NCBI RefSeq assembly: GCF_017874455.1
Contig: NZ_JAGGLN010000005.1
Span: forward strand, 62,001 to 126,000
From: Methanobacterium aggregans
GTDB taxonomy: Archaea; Methanobacteriota; Methanobacteria; Methanobacteriales; Methanobacteriaceae
Length of the DNA: 64,000 nucleotides
Reading direction: 5' to 3'
Numbering within the stretch: the first letter of the stretch is position 1; the number at the start of each line of letters is the position of its first letter. Position numbers and translations under genes: made by a program. Shown one piece after another: positions 16,571 to 25,179 of this stretch. Below the pieces are notes generated by a model that saw nothing but the letters and a program-made list of their open reading frames with translations, was not told the DNA's origin and did no database searches.

Positions 16571-17509
16571 ATGGTGAATTATACAATAGAAATGATAATA
16601 GGATTGTTTGTGATTACAGCAGCTATCTTCCATCCTGTAAATGATTTAATTGATGTACTCATTCCCATAATCCTTGCTGGTGGGGCTGTAAAGTTTATAG
16701 GTGCTTTTTTCAATTGGAGGGAAATATACCATAAAAATAATTACCTAATAACGGTAAACACAGCTTTAATATTAATATTGATTTATTTCTATCAATCCAA
16801 TGCATTTTCAAATATCTACCTCTCTGGTGTGAACTGCCTGTACCTCATAGCACTGGCTTTCATTTTAATATCACTTATGGCCTGCTATGAATTCACAGGG
16901 AGAATGGAGAAATACCATAATGTTATTGAGTACAACAAACTCCTGAAGATTGACCCAACAGATGTTAAAATATGGAACAACAGGGGAATAGCACTGGAGG
17001 AACTTTCAGATTTTGAGGGGGCAGTTAAATCCTATGAAAAAGCAGTTGAAATAGATCCAAGCTACGTCAAAGCATGGTACAACGGCGGAAATATTCTTTC
17101 AAAGATGAAAAGGTATCAAGGTGCAGCAGAATTCTACAAGAGGGCACTGGAATGGGATCCAGAAAACACCAAGGTATGGAACAACATGGGAAACAACCTA
17201 ATTTCAGCTAAAAAGTACACGGAATCAATAAACTCCTTCGATCAGGTTTTAAAGTTGGATCCTAATAATTTCAAGGCCACCTACAACAAAGGATACGCCC
17301 TTGAAATGTTGGATAGGTATACTGGGGCACTGGAATGCTACAATCAGGTTCTGGAGTTGAAACCAGAGGATCCTGAAAGCTGGTACCGTAAAGGTGTGGT
17401 TCTGGAGGAGTTGGGTGAAAAACATGAAGCTTCCAGCTGTTATGACACAGCATTGAACCTGAACCCAGACTTCAAAGATGCAAGGCATGCAAGGAATGAA
17501 CTTCAGTAG
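16571..17509 (+). CDS. Membrane-anchored TPR repeat protein
   Basis: The first 115 residues hold four hydrophobic helices. The remaining 195 are five tandem tetratricopeptide repeats of 34 residues with the usual WxNxGxxLxxxxxxxxAxxxYxxALxxxP spacing (for example VWNNMGNNLISAKKYTESIN). Such repeats bind partner proteins; the membrane part would hold the scaffold at the inner face. ATG with AGAGGT. This architecture is frequent in Methanobacteriales genomes. Partners are unknown, and it is not in an operon. Confidence 0.88.
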   Translation: MVNYTIEMIIGLFVITAAIFHPVNDLIDVLIPIILAGGAVKFIGAFFNWREIYHKNNYLITVNTALILILIYFYQSNAFSNIYLSGVNCLYLIALAFILISLMACYEFTGRMEKYHNVIEYNKLLKIDPTDVKIWNNRGIALEELSDFEGAVKSYEKAVEIDPSYVKAWYNGGNILSKMKRYQGAAEFYKRALEWDPENTKVWNNMGNNLISAKKYTESINSFDQVLKLDPNNFKATYNKGYALEMLDRYTGALECYNQVLELKPEDPESWYRKGVVLEELGEKHEASSCYDTALNLNPDFKDARHARNELQ

Positions 17510-17657
17510 CAATGAGAAACTGAAAAAAAAGTTGATCAATCCTAATAAAGGGCCTGTCCCTCGGTGGGATTTAAAAATACCTTGTCAATGGATTTATCTT
17601 AAAAAAAACTGTTCAATTAATAGAAATTAATTAATAAAAAAAATAGTGAAGTGGAAA

Positions 17658-18092
17658 TTATTTTATCTCCACTGTGAGTCCTTCGTTCTTTTCAAGCTTT
17701 GGAACTTCCACTGTTAAAACACCGTTTTGATATTTGGCTTCAGCTTCTTCAGGCATAACTTTTTTAGGGAATCTGACACTTCTCCTGATGAAACCTGCCT
17801 TTCTGTCATGATGTGTTACATAGTTGCTTCTTTCTGCATGTTCCTCTTCAAGCTTGGCTGTAACTTTCATTTTCGTTTCAGTTACCTTCAGCTCTATATC
17901 TTTTTTCTTTATACCTGGAATGTCTATGTGGACTATAATGCTGTCGTCTGTCTCTATTATGTCCTTACCAGGAACGAAGGTGTAATCGACTACTGTTTTT
18001 TCAATATCATTTTTGATGCTGTCGATTGTCTTAGCTGTATCTTCCAGCATCTTCTCAACCAAACTCTTACTATCTGAAATTGTTTTTCTCAT
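17658..18092 (-). CDS. Small heat shock protein Hsp20
   Basis: ATP-independent chaperone with an alpha-crystallin domain. After a helical N-terminus of about 40 residues the domain runs from FVPGKDIIETDDSIIVHIDIPGI to the end, with the signature YQNGVLTVEVPKLE and a GLTVEIK tail. The 144-residue length is normal. ATG start with GAGGCGAT before it; a TATA stretch lies at about 18138-18148. It is monocistronic. The gap to pdxS also holds a GTAGAA/TTCTAC repeat of unclear meaning. Confidence 0.94.
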   Translation of the reverse strand: MRKTISDSKSLVEKMLEDTAKTIDSIKNDIEKTVVDYTFVPGKDIIETDDSIIVHIDIPGIKKKDIELKVTETKMKVTAKLEEEHAERSNYVTHHDRKAGFIRRSVRFPKKVMPEEAEAKYQNGVLTVEVPKLEKNEGLTVEIK

Positions 18093-18384
18093 TTTTTATC
18101 GCCTCATTTTTTGAGTCAGCACTCCTTAAGTCAACATCTTATATAAAGTTTGTGATCTTTGAACCTCCAGGTAGAAACTACTGAAAACTAGATTCTACTT
18201 CAGGGGGAGAATACAAACAGTTATAATAATCCAGAAACTAAGTTTATAACAAGTTATACAATTTTAAAAATTGAATATTAAACAGTTTCATATCCTGATC
18301 TTTTCAGGGGAGAACTGTGATTAAACAGAATATAAAAAAAACTAATTTGAAGCGTATAAAATTTAAATTTGGAGGTATTTGTTT

Positions 18385-19266
18385 ATGTTGCATGGAACTG
18401 AGGTTATTAAGAAGGGTTTTGCTAAGATGACTAAGGGTGGGGTTATTATGGATGTTGTGAATGCTGAGCAGGCGGGTGTTGCTGAGGATGCTGGTGCTGT
18501 GTCTGTTATGGCCCTTGAACGTGTGCCTGCGGATATACGTGCTGCTGGTGGAGTTGCACGTATGGCGGATCCTTCCAAGGTTCAGGAGATCATCGATGCT
18601 GTGAGTATTCCTGTTATGGCTAAGGCCCGTATTGGCCACTTCGTTGAGGCTCAGGTGCTCCAGTCCCTGGGTGTTGACATGATCGATGAGAGTGAGGTCT
18701 TAACTCCTGCAGATGAAAAACATCACATCGATAAGACACAGTTCACCATACCCTTTGTCTGCGGTGCAAGAAACCTGGGAGAAGCACTACGCCGAATAAA
18801 CGAAGGAGCCGCCATGATACGAACCAAAGGAGAAGCAGGAACCGGAAACATCGTAGAAGCCGTCAGACACATGCGCGTAATACAAGGAACCATCAGAGAA
18901 CTAAAAGACAAAACAGAAGAAGAACTCTGGGCCGTAGCAAGACGTGAAGAAGCACCACTCGAACTCGTCAAAGAAACAGCCAAACAAGGAAGACTACCAG
19001 TTGTCAACTTCGCAGCAGGAGGCGTAGCCACACCAGCAGACGCAGCACTCATGATGCAACTCGGATCAGACGGAGTATTCGTAGGAAGCGGAATATTCAA
19101 ATCAGAAAACCCAGAAATAGTAGCAAAAGCAATAGTACAAGCCACAGCACACTACACAGACCCAGAACTAATCGCACAAGTCTCAACCAACCTCGGAAAA
19201 GCAATGCCAGGACTCGAAATCAGCACAATACCAGAAAACCAAAAACTACAAAAAAGAGGATGGTAA
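18385..19266 (+). CDS. pdxS: Pyridoxal 5'-phosphate synthase subunit PdxS
   Basis: Makes PLP from ribose 5-phosphate, glyceraldehyde 3-phosphate and ammonia supplied by PdxT, in a 12-mer core. The 293-residue length is typical. Lys80 in MAKARIGH and the Lys of RTKGEAGTGN (about 148) are the two Schiff-base lysines of the family. ATG 18385 has GGAGGT at eight bases; a TTG six bases earlier is too close to it. Third-base usage changes abruptly: the first third is mostly G- or T-ending, and from about 18780 on nearly every codon ends in A or C. The partner pdxT lies 12 kb away in the glutamate synthase operon. Confidence 0.97.
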   Translation: MLHGTEVIKKGFAKMTKGGVIMDVVNAEQAGVAEDAGAVSVMALERVPADIRAAGGVARMADPSKVQEIIDAVSIPVMAKARIGHFVEAQVLQSLGVDMIDESEVLTPADEKHHIDKTQFTIPFVCGARNLGEALRRINEGAAMIRTKGEAGTGNIVEAVRHMRVIQGTIRELKDKTEEELWAVARREEAPLELVKETAKQGRLPVVNFAAGGVATPADAALMMQLGSDGVFVGSGIFKSENPEIVAKAIVQATAHYTDPELIAQVSTNLGKAMPGLEISTIPENQKLQKRGW

Positions 19267-19336
19267 AAAACCCACTCTTTTTTTAATTCACTTTTTTTAA
19301 TCCATTTATCATCATCTATCTTTAATTCATTTATCT

Positions 19337-20269
19337 TTAATCTATGGCTTCTTCTCCCTCTTCCAAGGTTCTAACTCTTAAAACTCTTTCTATAGGTGTT
19401 ATAAGAATTTTATCATCAATATCATCACTTTTAATTGATCTGACTGCCTTCAAAACGTACTGAACATCGTCCTTTTTTAGTATCATGATGATCTCGGTCT
19501 TCACCTTCAGCTGGACATCGTACTGGCTGCATCTGTAGGTCTCCATTGAAGTATTCTGGTTATCAACGTACTTGGTTTCAACAACTGTCATGTTGGAAAA
19601 ACCATGATTTTCAAGGGTTTTAACCATTCCTTCAAGTTCTATTGGGTGCATGAACATTCTCAGCTTGCAGATATCATGGTTTTCGGATTCCTCAAGGATG
19701 TCCTTGAGTTTCTCAAGTTTTTCAGCGTCTCTGAATCTGTTGTGCACTTTTTTAGAGTTGAAAACCTTCCTGTACGTGTACTCAGATTTTTTAACATTTA
19801 CATGATTTTCCTTTTGTTCTATTAACTTCAAAAGTAACCTGAAACCATCCTGTACACCTATTCCCTCTGTTGCAATGGTGGGAATGATCATGGAACCTTC
19901 TAAATCTCCATTCAACGATGCATTATTCAAGTCCTGTTTGTTTGAGAATACAACATGGGGGATGTTCATTGAAAGGATCATGTCCCTTACTTCATAGTCT
20001 GTTTCCATCACACCCCTGGAGTTATCAATCAAAATGATTATACCGTCTGCACACTGTCCATTCTCAAAGGATAAGAGAACATCTTCGAGGGATTTAAACC
20101 CCTCTTCCCCTTTAAAACTGAAGAGATAATTCTTCTGGTTGTTTATGATTGCCCTTCCGTAGGAAGCACTTAAAATATTTGAATTTTTACTGTCAATCCC
20201 TTCAACTGCTGTTTGTTTGCCTGAATCTGGAGGTCCTACTACTAGTATGTTTTTACTGCCTTGCCCCAT
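19337..20269 (-). CDS. Small GTPase fused to a PII-like domain
   Basis: Residues 1-155 are a small GTPase of the archaeal/bacterial MglA-like (COG2229-like) class, with P-loop GPPDSGKQT and the guanine motif NKQD (residue about 110). A charged linker follows to about 200. The last 108 residues align by eye to GlnK along their length: METYRCSQYDVQ matches TESYRGRDYKVD of the T-loop region, KVKTEIIMIL matches PKTEIEIVA, and ITPIERVLRVRT matches ISPVDEVIRIRT. The B-loop TGDIGDGKI of GlnK is SDDIDDKIL here, so ATP binding may be lost. ATG with GGGGAT. It lies downstream of an NrpR-controlled GTPase-like gene and near two amtB-glnK pairs. Confidence 0.85.
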   Translation of the reverse strand: MGQGSKNILVVGPPDSGKQTAVEGIDSKNSNILSASYGRAIINNQKNYLFSFKGEEGFKSLEDVLLSFENGQCADGIIILIDNSRGVMETDYEVRDMILSMNIPHVVFSNKQDLNNASLNGDLEGSMIIPTIATEGIGVQDGFRLLLKLIEQKENHVNVKKSEYTYRKVFNSKKVHNRFRDAEKLEKLKDILEESENHDICKLRMFMHPIELEGMVKTLENHGFSNMTVVETKYVDNQNTSMETYRCSQYDVQLKVKTEIIMILKKDDVQYVLKAVRSIKSDDIDDKILITPIERVLRVRTLEEGEEAID

Positions 20270-20401
20270 CACTGAACATCCCCTCTCTGTACCGTGTCAT
20301 ATGTTCTCCGACTTCTGTTGCCTTTTTTTACATAAAACTTATTTCATATTTTACTTTTTTAAGTGTGATTCTACCTTTTTATTCCTCTCAATTATTTAAA
20401 A

Positions 20402-20872
20402 TCATGTTTTGCAGTGTGTTTGATAATCAGCTCCTCCATTTAGCTGTGACATCATGTTTAAAAGTTTTTTTATGCCTGTATCCACCCTTGAAGATACATC
20501 TTCATCTGTGTATATCACAGGAACACCTTCAGATGTGCTAAGGTTGGTGGGAGTACTGTTTTCATGGTTGGTGAATATCACGTAGGGCGCTTCACCCATC
20601 ACAGATTTCATGCTTTTTATTTGATTTTCAGTCATATTTTGGCAGCTGTCCAGAAATATCAGGGCACCATCCAGATTTTTGGACAGAACATCCTGCATGA
20701 ATCTGAATTTTTCATCCTCTGCTGGACTGAAGAAGTGGATTTTGGTATTTTCAATAACTGCAGTTCCATATTCCATTGAAACAGTTTCTACCAGTTTACT
20801 GCATATCTTCTTCAGTGCATCTCCTTTACTTGAACCTGGTGTTCCAAACACCATCACTTTTTTTGTATTCAT
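20402..20872 (-). CDS. Degenerate small GTPase-like protein under an NrpR-type operator
   Basis: A 156-residue paralogue of the neighbouring GTPases. The fold is recognisable (VMVFGTPGSSKGDALKK, YGTAVIENTKIHFFSPAEDEKFRF, GALIFLDSCQNMTENQI). However, the P-loop ends in KGD instead of K[ST], and the guanine motif NKxD is replaced by TNHEN. It may therefore not bind GTP and could act as a partner or regulator of the other two (inference). Its promoter has the same 18-bp NrpR-type operator as both amtB genes, 23 bases before the ATG. The GTPase-PII gene follows after 132 bases and may be co-transcribed. Confidence 0.8.
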   Translation of the reverse strand: MNTKKVMVFGTPGSSKGDALKKICSKLVETVSMEYGTAVIENTKIHFFSPAEDEKFRFMQDVLSKNLDGALIFLDSCQNMTENQIKSMKSVMGEAPYVIFTNHENSTPTNLSTSEGVPVIYTDEDVSSRVDTGIKKLLNMMSQLNGGADYQTHCKT

Positions 20873-20894
20873 ATCTAAAACCCCTTATAGGAAA

Positions 20895-20912
20895 TAGGAA
20901 ACATACTTCCGA
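20895..20912 (-). promoter_or_regulatory. NrpR-type operator, GTPase-like gene
   Basis: TAGGAAACATACTTCCGA, containing GGAA-N6-TTCC, the known NrpR operator form. On the minus strand a TATA box at about 20934-20942 lies 33 bases before its centre, so the operator covers the expected transcription start. The sequence is identical to those at 24441 and 26626. NrpR releases DNA when 2-oxoglutarate is high, so the gene should be on under nitrogen limitation. Confidence 0.8.
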
Positions 20913-21063
20913 TATTACTTAAGGTAGTTTAAGTATATAAATCTTTCTACGAATATGGGCCTTAAAATCAAAAAATACGTCTTCCAATTCTGTTTTCAAA
21001 TTAAACATCTGTTATTTATTTATAATTCTTTTTTATACTAAAATTTAACATTTTTCTTAACTT

Positions 21064-21765
21064 TTAGCACGTTAAATTTCTGTTTTTATCCTTTAGGAAC
21101 TTTTCATGATTTATGTTTGCATTTTTTATGGCATTTTCAATGTCTTCCTCAACGTTTCTTGAAATGTTTCCATGTCCTGGAAGCAGAAGATTGATCTTCA
21201 TGGTGTTAAGCCTGGCAAGGGAATTTATGTACTCCCCATAGCTTCCAGAGCTTGATATATCGGATATTGTTCCCTGGGCGAAAACTGTGTCTCCTGAGAT
21301 TAAAAATCTTCTTCTGGGTTCGTAGATACATAGGGATCCTGATGTGTGCCCGGGAGTGTGGAATATCTTCAAAAACCAGTTTCCAGTGTCTATAACATTC
21401 ATGTTCTCTAACCACATGTGGACGTGGTAGCCCTTGGGGTCGTGTCCGTGGGCACGGCAGAGCAGTACTTCGTCGTCTGCAGAAACTATCTTGGTTGCTG
21501 CGTACCTGTGGGTCAAGATTGGAACTTTCTTCTGTAGAAATTTGTTGGCTCCGAAGTGATCCGCATGTTCATGGGTGTTTATAACAAGGCTCAGATCATC
21601 TGCTTTTATTCCAATTTCCTCTATGTCTTCCTTTAAAATGTTGAAGTGTTTTTTTGTTCCTGAATCCACAAGAACATTCATTTCATCACTCAAAAGAAGA
21701 TAGGACTGGCAACTAGGTTTACCAGTCTTTAAAAGGTACATATTCTGCATTATCTTTTTGTACAT
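21064..21765 (-). CDS. Metallo-beta-lactamase-fold hydrolase
   Basis: A 233-residue MBL-fold protein with the full metal site: NTHEHADHFGANK (HxHxDH), HTPGHTSGSLCIY, SGDTVFAQG and LLPGHG. The substrate is unknown; family members hydrolyse thioesters, phosphoesters or lactones. ATG with GAGAGGG before it. It lies 70 bases downstream of the third GTPase gene on the same strand and in front of the NrpR-controlled one, so it belongs to the nitrogen island by position. Whether it acts in nitrogen control is not shown by the sequence. Confidence 0.88.
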   Translation of the reverse strand: MYKKIMQNMYLLKTGKPSCQSYLLLSDEMNVLVDSGTKKHFNILKEDIEEIGIKADDLSLVINTHEHADHFGANKFLQKKVPILTHRYAATKIVSADDEVLLCRAHGHDPKGYHVHMWLENMNVIDTGNWFLKIFHTPGHTSGSLCIYEPRRRFLISGDTVFAQGTISDISSSGSYGEYINSLARLNTMKINLLLPGHGNISRNVEEDIENAIKNANINHEKFLKDKNRNLTC

Positions 21766-21835
21766 GAGCCCTCTCTTTCTTCATCATTTATCCTGGCAAT
21801 ACATGTCAATTTTTAATGATTAATTTTTTCAGTGG

Positions 21836-22318
21836 TTAATTTACAGACGATTTGATGGTTACAACTTCCAGTGCACATTTGTTCTGATGGTACTGGTAGG
21901 GTGATATTATTTTCAAGAGTGTTTCAACTGCACCAACCATACACGCGGTTTTCATGGCAACTGTTGGTACTGTAGGAGCATGGGAATGAACCTCTAATTT
22001 TCTGTTTGTTAAATCCTGTTTGTTTGCCAGGATCACGTGGGGGATGTTTCTTTTTTCCAGATAGTTCATCAACTTTGTATCGTCTTCAGTTACGCCTTTT
22101 GTACTATCTAAGAAGACCAGTGCCCCATCCATATTCACTGGAAGTTGTGTGAATGTTTTTGGGTAGGATGAACTCCAACAGCATATTTTCTGCCCGTTTA
22201 TAAATGCTGTTCCTTGTTCCCTTTTTCCTTTCTGCATCATGCTCTGACAAAAATTTTCCAGGGCTGTTGTTTTCCCTGAACCCGCGCCCCCAATAAGGGC
22301 AATTCTTTTAACATCCAT
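21836..22318 (-). CDS. Small GTPase, MglA/COG2229-like
   Basis: A 160-residue protein with an intact P-loop (GGAGSGKTT), a DGALVFLDSTKGVTEDD segment and the guanine motif NKQD, closely like its two neighbours. The switch region is short. A C-terminal tail of about 25 residues (YQYHQNKCALEVVTIKSSVN) has no clear match. ATG with GGGATGAT upstream. It lies between glnK and an MBL-fold gene, with a 316-base gap after glnK. No NrpR-type site is visible before it. It is probably a molecular switch; its GAP or effector is unknown. Confidence 0.8.
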   Translation of the reverse strand: MDVKRIALIGGAGSGKTTALENFCQSMMQKGKREQGTAFINGQKICCWSSSYPKTFTQLPVNMDGALVFLDSTKGVTEDDTKLMNYLEKRNIPHVILANKQDLTNRKLEVHSHAPTVPTVAMKTACMVGAVETLLKIISPYQYHQNKCALEVVTIKSSVN

Positions 22319-22634
22319 TTTTTATCATCCCTTTTCTATTCCTACATGCCTTCTACTGTTTTCTTTGTCTCTCTTCCTTTTCACTTTACCCTATTGTTCC
22401 ACCATCATTTAAATTTTACTTTTTGTGTATCAATATTCACATTTTGTGAATAAATGAAATTCATGATCCTTTAAGTTCGTTTGTTAACATATTAAGTTAT
22501 TCAAAACAATCCATTCAAAAAAAATAAAAAATAAAAAAAATAAAGAGGGTAAATTTAACTTTCTTTGAAATGATCAAAGATCTCAACCGCCTCCAATTGG
22601 ACCCGAACCATTTTAAAGAAGTGAATGGGGGCAG
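22319..22634. other. Intergenic region between GTPase gene and glnK
   Basis: AT-rich, with A-rich runs near 22518-22550 where the glnK transcript may end on the minus strand. No NrpR-type operator and no coding frame seen. Confidence 0.4.
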
Positions 22635-22973
22635 TTAAACTGCTTTGTCCCCACTTTCTCCTGTTCTGATTCTCACAACATTTTCAACAGGGGATATGAA
22701 TATCTTACCGTCTCCAATGTCCCCTGTCTGGGCTGTTTTCACGATGGTGTCAACGACCTTGTCAACATCTTCATTGCTTACTATGATCTCCAGCCTGGTT
22801 TTTGGAAGAAGGTCTATCCTGTAATCACTTCCCCTGTAACTTTCAGTCACACCTAACTGTCTTCCCCTACCCTTTACCTCTGCAACGGTCATTCCATGGC
22901 AGTGAATTTCTTCAAGGGCTGCTTTCACAATTTCTAACCTGTCCGGTCGTATTATTGCTGTTATTTCTTTCAT
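22635..22973 (-). CDS. glnK: PII signalling protein GlnK, first copy
   Basis: Trimeric PII protein that senses ATP/ADP and 2-oxoglutarate and plugs its partner ammonium channel. T-loop segment TESYRGSDYRID, B-loop TGDIGDGKIF and C-loop VVRIRTGESG are complete. I choose the second ATG (22973): GGAGGT lies nine bases before it but touches the first ATG. That gives 112 residues, the usual length. It follows amtB by 17 bases, the classic amtB-glnK operon. Expression should follow the NrpR-type site at 24441. Confidence 0.96.
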   Translation of the reverse strand: MKEITAIIRPDRLEIVKAALEEIHCHGMTVAEVKGRGRQLGVTESYRGSDYRIDLLPKTRLEIIVSNEDVDKVVDTIVKTAQTGDIGDGKIFISPVENVVRIRTGESGDKAV

Positions 22974-22990
22974 AGGTACCATACCTCCAT

Positions 22991-24214
<1,224 letters not shown>

Positions 24215-24777
24215 AAGTAATTCCTCCTATCATTATGATTATTGTATTTGTCTGATTAATTGTCTTTTTTTAGTTTTTTTTGTTTTTAAATCAGTTTTTT
24301 TATTTTATACATTTGATATGTCTCAGATGTCCTTTTAGAACAATTTAAACATCTATTTTGGTATTTAAACCAGCATATTCAATTTAAGACTTCATGATGG
24401 TTTTCACCCCTCATGTTTGGTGGTCAACATGAATCGGAGGTAGGAAACATACTTCCGACATATAGAGGTTATATCTTCTCTTATATATAGTTTGTGATTA
24501 TCAGAAAATGGAATTGTGACTTTATATATCTATATCCTCAATGTGTTATATTTTTTTCAGTACCCTTGGGATGCGGATGAAAAATATTCAAAAATTTAGT
24601 ATTTATTAGGTGAATGTTCATTTTATGGAGGATATATTAAAAATAAATGAACATATTTTAAATAATTTAAAACTTCATAAAAATTAGAATTTCCATGATT
24701 AGAAGGATATGATTCAAAAAAATGGTCTAAAAAATAGTAAATTACCTTTTTGAATAAAAATAAGAAATTGAAAGATA
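24215..24777. other. Promoter region of the first amtB-glnK operon
   Basis: A 563-base AT-rich gap. It holds the TATA box (about 24480-24490) and the NrpR-type operator (24441-24458) of the first amtB, giving a leader of more than 200 bases. I saw no coding frame in it. The long leader could hold an RNA element, but no clear structure was found. Confidence 0.5.
24441..24458 (-). promoter_or_regulatory. NrpR-type operator, first amtB-glnK operon
   Basis: TAGGAAACATACTTCCGA, the same 18 bases as at 20895 and 26626, with GGAA-N6-TTCC inside. It lies 36 bases downstream of the centre of a minus-strand TATA box, over the expected start of transcription. Confidence 0.85.
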
Positions 24778-25116
24778 TTAAATTGCTTTATCTCCCCTTT
24801 CGCCTGTTCTGATCCTTATGACCTCATCAACAGGGGATATGAATATTTTACCGTCTCCAATATCACCTGTTCTTGCGGTTTCCACTATTTTATTGGTTAT
24901 AGCTTCAACATCCTCATCCTTTGCAACGATTTCAATCTCTGTTTTTGGTAGGAGGTCAACTTTGTAATCTCTTCCTCTGTAACTCTCTGTTATGCCCAGT
25001 TGTATTCCTCTTCCTTTCACTTCTTTGACTGTCATACCATGGCATCCTATTTCTTCAAGGGCCTGTTTTACATCTTCCAGTTTGTCGGGCCTTATGATTG
25101 TGACTATTTTTTTCAT
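24778..25116 (-). CDS. glnK: PII signalling protein GlnK, second copy
   Basis: Second PII protein, 112 residues, with TESYRGRDYKVD (T-loop with the Tyr), TGDIGDGKIF (B-loop) and VIRIRTGERG (C-loop). I start at ATG 25116 with GAGGTG at good spacing; the GTG three codons upstream is part of that ribosome site. It follows the second amtB by 63 bases. Its closeness to the first copy and the matching gene order point to duplication of the whole pair. Each GlnK probably serves its own AmtB (inference). Confidence 0.96.
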   Translation of the reverse strand: MKKIVTIIRPDKLEDVKQALEEIGCHGMTVKEVKGRGIQLGITESYRGRDYKVDLLPKTEIEIVAKDEDVEAITNKIVETARTGDIGDGKIFISPVDEVIRIRTGERGDKAI

Positions 25117-25179
25117 TGATACCACCTCAGAATCTTTCTCTTAATATTCCATTATTGGATACGTGCCATTTATACGTAT

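Noticed and set aside
18723..19145. A 140-codon minus-strand open frame opposite pdxS.
   Set aside because: It follows from the A/C-ending codons of pdxS, which remove stop codons on the other strand. The product is low-complexity Ser/Ala/Pro with no ribosome site.
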